Part shown: one piece after another, positions 7,964 to 12,189 of the stretch
Layout: each line of letters begins with the position of its first letter
Position numbering within the stretch: the first letter of the stretch is position 1
Source of the DNA: CAWFFV01 sp963814985
GTDB lineage: Bacteria; Chloroflexota; Ktedonobacteria; Ktedonobacterales; Ktedonobacteraceae
NCBI GenBank assembly: GCA_963814985.1
Contig: CAWFFV010000074.1
Span: forward strand, 1-12,189
DNA: 12,189 bases
Direction of reading: 5' to 3'
Made by a program: the position numbers and the translations under genes
The notes under the pieces: model-generated
Database searches by the model: none
What the model saw: the letters and a program-made list of their open reading frames with translations, nothing else
Told to the model about the DNA's origin: nothing

Positions 7964-9157
7964 TTATCCGATCACTCTCAGGCGTTTGCCCACTTGTTCA
8001 AACGTATCCAACGCATACATGAGGTCGGCCTGGGTATGTGTTGCCATCAGACTGGTCCGAAGACGTGAGGTACCAGCCGGAACCGTTGGTGGGCGTATGG
8101 CAACGACGAAGATGCCGTTTTGCTGCAGGTTCTTTGCCATCTCCAATGCCAGAGCAGGATCAGAGACAAGGATAGGTACAATATGCGTCTCGGAAGTGAG
8201 GGTATTGAAACCTACCTGTTGCAGGCCACGCCGAAAAAAAGCGCCATTTTCCTGAAGGCGTTCAACAATGTGTGGTTCCTGTTCCAGGATGTCCAGGGCA
8301 GCCAGCGATGCGGCGATGACTGGAGAGGGGAGCGCAGTGGTAAAAATAAAGTTGCGCGAAACATTGACGAGATATTCTTTCATCAGGCTGGGACCTGCAA
8401 CAAAGGCTCCAAAGCTCCCCAATGCTTTGCTCAAGGTACTGACGGATATCAGTCCCTCATATGCAATACCTGATTGAACCACCAGACCACGCCCGCCAGG
8501 GCCAAGACAGCCAGTAGCATGTGCCTCGTCAACGACCAGCATGGCCTCATAGTGGGTACAGAGTTGAACAATTTCAGCGAGTGGTGCAAGGTCCCCATCC
8601 ATGCTAAAGACAGTGTCTGTGACTACTAACGTCCTTCCACGGTGTCCTGCTCGCCGTGATGCCACAAATAGCTCTTCAAGAGCAGAGACATCACTATGTG
8701 CAAAGATCTTGCATTCGGCTTTACTTAACCGACAACCGTCAATCAGACTGGCATGATTAAGCTCATCACTGAAGATCAGGTCACCAGGTCCGACAAGCGA
8801 GGAGATAACCCCGACGTTAGCAGCATATCCACTGGTAAACAAGAGGACACTTTCGCTCTGTTTGAACTGCGCCAGACGCGTTTCCAGGTCGTTATGTCGC
8901 TTGCCCGTTCCAGCAATAAGTCGGGATGATCCTGTACCGCAGCCATCTTCTTCTGCCGCAACCATAGCCGCCATCTTCAATTCCGGGCGACCGGCCAGAC
9001 CAAGATAATTATTTGAACTTAGATTAAGAACCCGGTGCCCTTCCACTTCCATCCAGGGTTCAGCGCCTGCGGAGACAGTTCGCAGTTGGCGATAGAGGTG
9101 ATGGCTACGCAGTGTCTCCAGTCGATCTTGCATAAATTGCAGAGGCTTCGTTCCCAT
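7964..9157 (-). CDS. bioF: 8-amino-7-oxononanoate synthase BioF
   Basis: PLP-dependent alpha-oxoamine synthase joining L-alanine with a pimeloyl thioester to give 7-keto-8-aminopelargonate; cytosolic first committed step of ring assembly. The 397 residues show the family order: LSSNNYLGLAGRPEL at 46-60, GCGTGSSRLIAGT, the aldimine-stacking His 135 in DELNHASLID, TDTVFSMDGDLAPL, the PLP-nitrogen Asp 210 in VVDEAHATG, and the catalytic Lys 244 in STLSKALGSFGAF. The C-terminal domain ends with TSRLRTSLMATHT and a short tail. Related enzymes (2-amino-3-ketobutyrate ligase) look alike, but the neighbours bioA, bioD and bioB settle the call. The first ATG has GGAGGGAG upstream at a rather long distance (about 13 bp). 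It is the promoter-proximal gene of the bio set. Confidence 0.93.
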   Translation of the reverse strand: MGTKPLQFMQDRLETLRSHHLYRQLRTVSAGAEPWMEVEGHRVLNLSSNNYLGLAGRPELKMAAMVAAEEDGCGTGSSRLIAGTGKRHNDLETRLAQFKQSESVLLFTSGYAANVGVISSLVGPGDLIFSDELNHASLIDGCRLSKAECKIFAHSDVSALEELFVASRRAGHRGRTLVVTDTVFSMDGDLAPLAEIVQLCTHYEAMLVVDEAHATGCLGPGGRGLVVQSGIAYEGLISVSTLSKALGSFGAFVAGPSLMKEYLVNVSRNFIFTTALPSPVIAASLAALDILEQEPHIVERLQENGAFFRRGLQQVGFNTLTSETHIVPILVSDPALALEMAKNLQQNGIFVVAIRPPTVPAGTSRLRTSLMATHTQADLMYALDTFEQVGKRLRVIG

Positions 9158-9192
9158 AAAAGACGATCTCCCTCCAATCTCTCTTCCCTCTT

Positions 9193-9223
9193 ATTCTACC
9201 TCACCCGCCCCCCTTCTTCGCAA
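9193..9223 (-). promoter_or_regulatory. possible bioF promoter
   Basis: On the minus strand TTGCGA (9218-9223) and TAGAAT (9193-9198) are separated by 19 bases, 36 bp upstream of the bioF start. The -10 is good, the spacing is long and the -35 is weak. The spacer is a run of purines including six G. No BirA-type operator is visible around it. Confidence 0.3.
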
Positions 9224-9235
9224 GCAAGCAAGCAA
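9221..9235. repeat. short CAAG tandem repeat
   Basis: Nearly four copies of the 4-base unit CAAG lie just upstream of the possible bioF -35 box. Such slippable tracts can vary in length and alter promoter spacing, but nothing here shows that it does. Confidence 0.4.
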
Positions 9236-9266
9236 CTTCTTTTAATGAGTGACTAAGGAGGCGCGC

Positions 9267-9626
9267 TTATGTGGGTTTTGCCTGTATGGCCGCCTTTCTC
9301 TTAACAATCTGGCTGGTATACTGCTCGCCCCATTTCAGCATGGGAAGCAGGATTGGCTCCAACGTCTTCCCAAACTTGGTCAGAGAATACTCGACCTTTG
9401 GAGGAATTTGTTGATAGATCTCGCGATGGACTATTCCGTCTTCCTCTAATTCTCGCAACTGGAGAGTTAACATCCGCTGCGTAACAGTTGGTAAGAGTCG
9501 CCTGAGATCACTAAAGCGCTTTGGTCCTGGTAATAAATGAAAGAGGATAATCGCCTTCCATTTCCCGCCAATGACATCAAGGGTCGCCTCTACCGGGCAA
9601 TTGTATTGGTAATGGCTTTTTCCCAT
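9267..9626 (-). CDS. HxlR-family winged-helix transcriptional regulator
   Basis: DNA-binding regulator of about 120 residues, the usual HxlR size. The start at 9626 is preferred because AGAGGA lies just upstream; an in-frame ATG at 9641 would add five residues. The protein opens with YNCPVEATLDVIGGKWK at 7-23, the hallmark HxlR N-terminus with a conserved Cys (residue 9-10 region), then IILFHLLPGPKRFSDLRR, the recognition region TQRMLTLQLRELEEDGIV and the wing PPKVEYSLTKFG, ending LPMLKWGEQY. Members sense aldehydes, quinones, disulfide or other electrophiles, some through that Cys. It reads toward bioF with a 109-bp gap and no visible terminator, so it could be co-transcribed with, or regulate, the bio genes; this is inference. 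The effector is unknown. Confidence 0.88.
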   Translation of the reverse strand: MGKSHYQYNCPVEATLDVIGGKWKAIILFHLLPGPKRFSDLRRLLPTVTQRMLTLQLRELEEDGIVHREIYQQIPPKVEYSLTKFGKTLEPILLPMLKWGEQYTSQIVKRKAAIQAKPT

Positions 9627-9642
9627 TGCGTTTCCTCTCATA

Positions 9643-9687
9643 GGTATATTTTTTGTTACTATACCACATTTACGTGCATACTTGCAA
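9643..9687 (-). promoter_or_regulatory. HxlR gene promoter with overlapping inverted repeat
   Basis: On the minus strand TTGCAA (9682-9687) and TATAGT (9658-9663) are 18 bases apart, a sound sigma-70-type promoter. An inverted repeat GGTATA / TATACC (9643-9648 and 9660-9665, 11-bp spacer) overlaps the -10 and the probable start point. HxlR proteins bind such short dyads as dimers, so autoregulation is a reasonable guess. Confidence 0.45.
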
Positions 9688-9699
9688 AATTCATCTTAA

Positions 9700-9783
9700 T
9701 CATCCATACGTGTGCCATATTTACCGGTGGTCGATCCTGAACGCGAACAGGCACAACTTGCGCGGATTATTGGGAAGCTTTAG
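9700..9783 (+). other. short orphan open frame, possible gene-end remnant
   Basis: A plus-strand frame without a good start reads VPYLPVVDPEREQAQLA then RIIGKL and stops at 9781-9783. It has the feel of the C-terminal end of a real protein but is too short to identify. It lies in the 297-bp gap between the regulator's upstream region and the MFS terminator. It may be chance. Confidence 0.2.
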
Positions 9784-9832
9784 CACTCCAAACAGAGCGC
9801 TACATGCGCTTCCTATTCTCAGGGGATTTCTC

Positions 9833-9889
9833 AAGATCACAGTTTTGCCAGAGAACAGTGCTGTTCTCTGGCAAAACTGTGATCTTTTT
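9833..9889. terminator. 26-bp perfect hairpin behind the MFS gene
   Basis: The arms 9833-9858 and 9861-9886 are perfectly complementary, leaving a 2-nt loop. The structure sits 53 bp past the MFS stop (minus strand) and before the HxlR promoter, so it should insulate the two. The longest T-tract (five T, 9885-9889) is on the plus strand; the minus side has only a short one. Confidence 0.7.
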
Positions 9890-9938
9890 GTACAATTTGG
9901 ATAAGAATCAGCCTTCCAGGCAATGGGGTTCCTGACTC

Positions 9939-11240
9939 TTAGCGCACACTCTTAATGGGGAGGATGAGCAAAGCAGCAAACAAGAACAAGACCGCAGCAA
10001 TTGTGAAGAGCATCATATAACTGTGGAAGATACTAAGTACGAAACCTCCCGTGAGCGGAGCAAGAATTATGGGGATAAAGATTGCTGTATTGATAATGCT
10101 GAGATCCTTAGCACGGGCGTTTACGGCGGGCAAGACCTTGACAGACAGCACAACGTCAACAGATAGGTAGACTCCAAAACCCATACCAAAGACTACAGCT
10201 GCCGCCACAGTGACAGGCCATTGTGGAATGAGGGCAATCATAAGCATGGCTATCGCCATTGCAATAGCCGCGCAGGAGACGAAAGGCTTCAATCTCCGTA
10301 GTTTCTCTGCCCAGATACCCCCAACGATTGCAGCGGCGACTAAGGTGAGGGTAGAGGCAATTTGGAAGATCGTAACTCCCTTATCAGCCGCCTGAAAATG
10401 GATGACGTCCTTCAAGTAGAATAGCAGATATGCAAGGAGAATACTATAACCGAAGAATACCAGGCAACGCGATAGCCAGACAAAGCCAAATCTGGGTACG
10501 TTTTGGGGTTGACCCAGAAGCTTCTCAGAAATGCAGAGAGGCTGAACGGTTTCACAAGCTCGCGTGGCAAAGGAGATTCTACGCAACACAGCAAGGAAGA
10601 GGAGGATAATGAGTGTTGAAACGCCAGCAAGGAGAATATACCCTTGCTGCGGATGATGTAAGACATCAATCCGAATTACGAGAGTTATGAGAACGACACC
10701 GATGAGTCCACCTACAAAAGGAGCCATGCCTGCTAAGGCTGATGCTGTACCTCGCTGCTGCGCTGGTATCTGGTCTGGGATAATTGCTGTGACAACTGCA
10801 AAGATAGTATCACTTGAAATTTGCACAAGGATCTCCCCAAGCAGTAACAAATAGATGCTGGTACTCAAAGCCATCATGAGGAGTCCAGTCACCAGAAAGA
10901 TGATGCCAAAGATTATCCATGGACGCCGCCGCCCCCAACGCAAGACCGTGCGGTCACTCAGTGCGCCAGTGAGTGGAGAACCAATCACTCCTGCCAGGCC
11001 ACCCACAGACGCGATAAGAGCAAATGTAGTGAGGTAGTGCGTGGGGTCCAGCAAGGCAACCTGAGCAGGGAGGAGTAGTTGCTTGATGGTCACATTACAA
11101 AGACCAACAATGATAGCTGCCAGGCGAAAGAAGGTACGGAAGAGCCAACTAACCGGTCGTGTAGGCATACGGTATATTTCAGGGATATGCTTTTTCAGCT
11201 TGCTCCTGTAGCATGGTAACAGGCATATGGGGAGTAACAT
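9939..11240 (-). CDS. MFS transporter, N-terminus frameshifted
   Basis: Twelve-helix secondary transporter of the major facilitator superfamily in the cytoplasmic membrane. The first cytoplasmic loop reads GALSDRTVLRWGRRRPW, an expanded MFS motif A with the RWGRRRPW form typical of the GPH/SLC45-like sugar-cation symporters; IIPDQIPAQQRGTASALAG follows helix 4. Hydrophobic segments continue to LLILPIKSVR. The open frame begins at an ATG at 11240 without a ribosome site of its own. A better N-terminus exists in the next frame: ATG 11347-11349 (MAEDSKTEQISDLLSANDL) or ATG 11245-11247 after a perfect AAGGAG, reading through MEDVTPHMPVTMLQEQAEKA to a TGA at 11179-11181. Removing one C of the CCC at 11182-11184 joins it to PEIYRMPTRPVSWLF. 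So either a +1 lesion or a base-call error is present. Substrate unknown; a structured leader precedes it. Confidence 0.85.
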   Translation of the reverse strand: MLLPICLLPCYRSKLKKHIPEIYRMPTRPVSWLFRTFFRLAAIIVGLCNVTIKQLLLPAQVALLDPTHYLTTFALIASVGGLAGVIGSPLTGALSDRTVLRWGRRRPWIIFGIIFLVTGLLMMALSTSIYLLLLGEILVQISSDTIFAVVTAIIPDQIPAQQRGTASALAGMAPFVGGLIGVVLITLVIRIDVLHHPQQGYILLAGVSTLIILLFLAVLRRISFATRACETVQPLCISEKLLGQPQNVPRFGFVWLSRCLVFFGYSILLAYLLFYLKDVIHFQAADKGVTIFQIASTLTLVAAAIVGGIWAEKLRRLKPFVSCAAIAMAIAMLMIALIPQWPVTVAAAVVFGMGFGVYLSVDVVLSVKVLPAVNARAKDLSIINTAIFIPIILAPLTGGFVLSIFHSYMMLFTIAAVLFLFAALLILPIKSVR

Positions 11241-11370
11241 CTTCCATTGGCTGCTCCTTCATTACTGGAGATTTAGCAGCGTTGGTAAGAATTAGATCAT
11301 TTGCCGAAAGAAGGTCAGATATTTGCTCGGTCTTAGAATCCTCTGCCATTTTGTAAGTTCTTCCTTCAAT

Positions 11371-11518
11371 AAAAAAAGTTAGGTAACGCAGGATTAGGGC
11401 CCTTTTCCCTGATTCCTCAGCACGAAGACGCTACCTAGACAAAACGGGAGGGAGTCACCACAGGTAGCGAGAAGACCCGAGTAGTTACAAAGATAGTTAG
11501 ATTGGATCTCGTACCTGT
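11371..11518 (-). promoter_or_regulatory. attenuator-like leader before the MFS gene
   Basis: Four segments on the minus strand can pair in two exclusive ways. Segment 1 (11508-11518, ACAGGTACGAG) pairs with segment 2 (11460-11471) with one bulge. Segment 3 (11429-11436, AGGTAGCG) pairs with segment 4 (11381-11388, CGTTACCT), enclosing an inner stem AGGAATCAGGG / CCCTAATCCT; after segment 4 come AAC and seven T (11377-11371), a Rho-independent terminator. Segment 2 also pairs perfectly over 8 bp with segment 3, which would break the terminator. The T-tract ends 21 bp before ATG 11349. A weak -10 (TATACT, 11530-11535) lies just upstream. I recognise no known riboswitch or T-box consensus. Confidence 0.55.
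11383..11432 (-). repeat. dispersed ~50-bp repeat, copy B
   Basis: Minus-strand counterpart of 4691-4737: hairpin AGCGTC-TTCG-TGCT, then GAGGAATCAGGG, AAAAGGG, AATCCTG and TTAC. It makes up the inner part of the terminator in the MFS leader. Compared with copy A it has a few extra bases, including CCCT, which complete its inner stem. Confidence 0.5.
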
Positions 11519-11623
11519 AACGTTGAGGAAGTATAACATAAAAAGTGGATTAATGTATAGTTATAGATATTAGAATAGAACAATCGCATCAAATGGAACA
11601 TAAGAATGGGTCGGGATTGAGAT

Positions 11624-11639
11624 TTTTGACCAGTCAAAA
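11624..11639. promoter_or_regulatory. 16-bp palindrome, possible operator
   Basis: TTTTGAC and GTCAAAA flank a 2-bp centre. It lies about 90 bp upstream of the possible MFS -10 and about 95 bp below the hydrolase stop. The symmetry suits a dimeric regulator, but no factor is named. The rest of 11540-11685 shows no gene I can support. Confidence 0.3.
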
Positions 11640-11687
11640 GTGTATGGGATAATTGCATCAGAGGGAAATCAGCCATCGATATAGACA

Positions 11688-11722
11688 CCAACTTTGTTTT
11701 GGAAAACTCAAAACAAAGTTGG
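11688..11722 (-). terminator. 14-bp hairpin behind the hydrolase gene
   Basis: The arms 11688-11701 and 11709-11722 are perfectly complementary with a 7-nt loop, 12 bp past the hydrolase stop. A second small dyad (11732-11738 with 11741-11747) overlaps the stop codon itself. The minus-side T-tract is weak, but position and stem support a terminator. Confidence 0.6.
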
Positions 11723-11733
11723 CTTCGACACGG

Positions 11734-12189
11734 TTAGCGTGCTAACCAACTCTTCATGCTTCGTGTCACAAGGTCTGCCGCATCCTGCTGCACAAAGTGA
11801 CCTGCCTTGGGAATAGTTACCAGCGTCAGGTCTTGCTCAATCCATTCCCAGGTGTTATTGAGTCCGCCCGCGAGGAGAAATGTATCAGCCAGGCCATGAA
11901 TCAGCAGCACAGGAGCCTGCACTTTGGGCGGAGTTGCAGGATTTTCTGCGTAGGGCGGACGCGGATAATTCTGCTTGTAGTAATGCAACATAGCCTCAAA
12001 GTTTGAGCGCCGCAAAGCTTCCAGATAATGCTCTCTTTCGCCTGGATCGGTTACCCATTCGCTCAATCTTTCTGCCGTCAAGTGCAAATGGGCACCTTCT
12101 TGTTGAAAGTTTCGCGCATACTGGCTATTTTCTTGCTGCTGGGGATTATGGACTAACTCATGCGCTACACCACGTGGATGTGGCGCGTT
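11734..12189 (-). CDS. alpha/beta hydrolase, epoxide-hydrolase-like (N-terminus beyond window)
   Basis: C-terminal 151 residues of an alpha/beta-fold hydrolase; the frame is open through the window edge, so a TTG or internal start is not needed. It begins NAPHPRGVAHELVHNPQQQ, followed by the cap region SQYARNFQQEGAHLHLTAER and FEAMLHYYKQNYPRPPY, typical of epoxide-hydrolase-like members. Strand beta-6 APVLLIHGLADTFLL carries the probable catalytic acid Asp, and IPKAGHFVQQDAADLV carries the catalytic His. The nucleophile, expected in an earlier GxDxG or GxSxG elbow, lies outside the window, so an ester or haloalkane hydrolase cannot be excluded. It ends with MKSWLAR and a TAA at 11734-11736, followed by a hairpin. 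It is separate from the MFS gene by about 385 bp. Confidence 0.85.
   Translation of the reverse strand, partial: NAPHPRGVAHELVHNPQQQENSQYARNFQQEGAHLHLTAERLSEWVTDPGEREHYLEALRRSNFEAMLHYYKQNYPRPPYAENPATPPKVQAPVLLIHGLADTFLLAGGLNNTWEWIEQDLTLVTIPKAGHFVQQDAADLVTRSMKSWLAR

Noticed and set aside
8120..8473. Plus-strand open frame of 117 codons opposite bioF
   Set aside because: It is a shadow of the bioF coding strand: bioF has every catalytic motif, and the antisense reading has no ribosome site or recognisable domain.
9267..9280. 14-bp match to an arm of the 4606-4680 palindrome
   Set aside because: TTATGTGGGTTTTG occurs at both places, but here it is the coding end of the HxlR gene, and one 14-bp match in 12 kb is within chance.
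11371..11518. T-box leader
   Set aside because: The conserved T-box sequence and a specifier loop are not visible, and the downstream gene is an unassigned carrier.
1..12189. CRISPR arrays, tRNA, rRNA or transposase genes
   Set aside because: No regularly spaced repeats, no tRNA cloverleaf and no transposase motif seen on either strand.

Overview
The window most resembles a chromosomal stretch from a Chloroflexota bacterium of the Ktedonobacteria kind. This is an inference from protein style only: P450 and epimerase remnants, Thr/Pro-rich membrane-anchored jellyroll proteins and GRRRPW-type MFS carriers; no rRNA or marker gene is present. GC content is moderate. Nearly all genes lie on the minus strand.

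Layout: (1) 266-2600 holds a decayed two-gene minus-strand operon: an NAD-dependent epimerase (upstream) followed 21 bp later by a cytochrome P450. Both are recognisable end to end but broken by many frameshifts and, in the P450, an in-frame stop. A perfect 23-bp palindrome of TetR-operator type survives just upstream of the epimerase. (2) 2817-3297 is a small plus-strand membrane protein gene, also frameshifted. (3) 3363-4396 is a minus-strand gene for a three-helix membrane protein with a Thr/Pro linker and an external jellyroll-like domain, broken by one frameshift. (4) 4397-4781 has no gene but holds a perfect 75-nt palindrome and one copy of a ~50-bp dispersed repeat. (5) 4782-9157 is a biotin operon transcribed bioF-bioA-bioD-bioB. 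bioF, bioA and bioD are intact; bioB carries two single-base frameshifts in its last third. (6) 9267-9626 is an HxlR-family regulator directly upstream of bioF, with a promoter and a possible autoregulatory inverted repeat. (7) 9939-11240 (possibly from 11349) is an MFS transporter with a 26-bp terminator hairpin behind it and a striking leader in front: four mutually pairing segments ending in a hairpin plus T7, the architecture of transcription attenuation. The second copy of the dispersed repeat lies inside this leader. (8) 11734 to the window end is the C-terminal part of an alpha/beta hydrolase.

Together BioF (7-keto-8-aminopelargonate synthase), BioA (DAPA aminotransferase), BioD (dethiobiotin synthetase) and BioB (biotin synthase) form the complete late biotin pathway from pimeloyl-thioester. 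No pimelate-forming gene (bioC, bioH, bioW or bioI) is visible here. The HxlR gene may be co-transcribed with the bio genes, since no terminator is seen in the 109-bp gap.

The main caveat is the uneven spread of indels: dense in 266-3297, sparse in 3363-5000, absent from 5000 to 11180, one more at 11182. Heavy damage to the P450/epimerase unit, including a nonsense codon, looks like real gene decay. The single-base lesions in bioB, the jellyroll gene and the MFS gene could equally be sequencing errors. The best candidate for something undescribed is the attenuator-like leader at 11371-11518.
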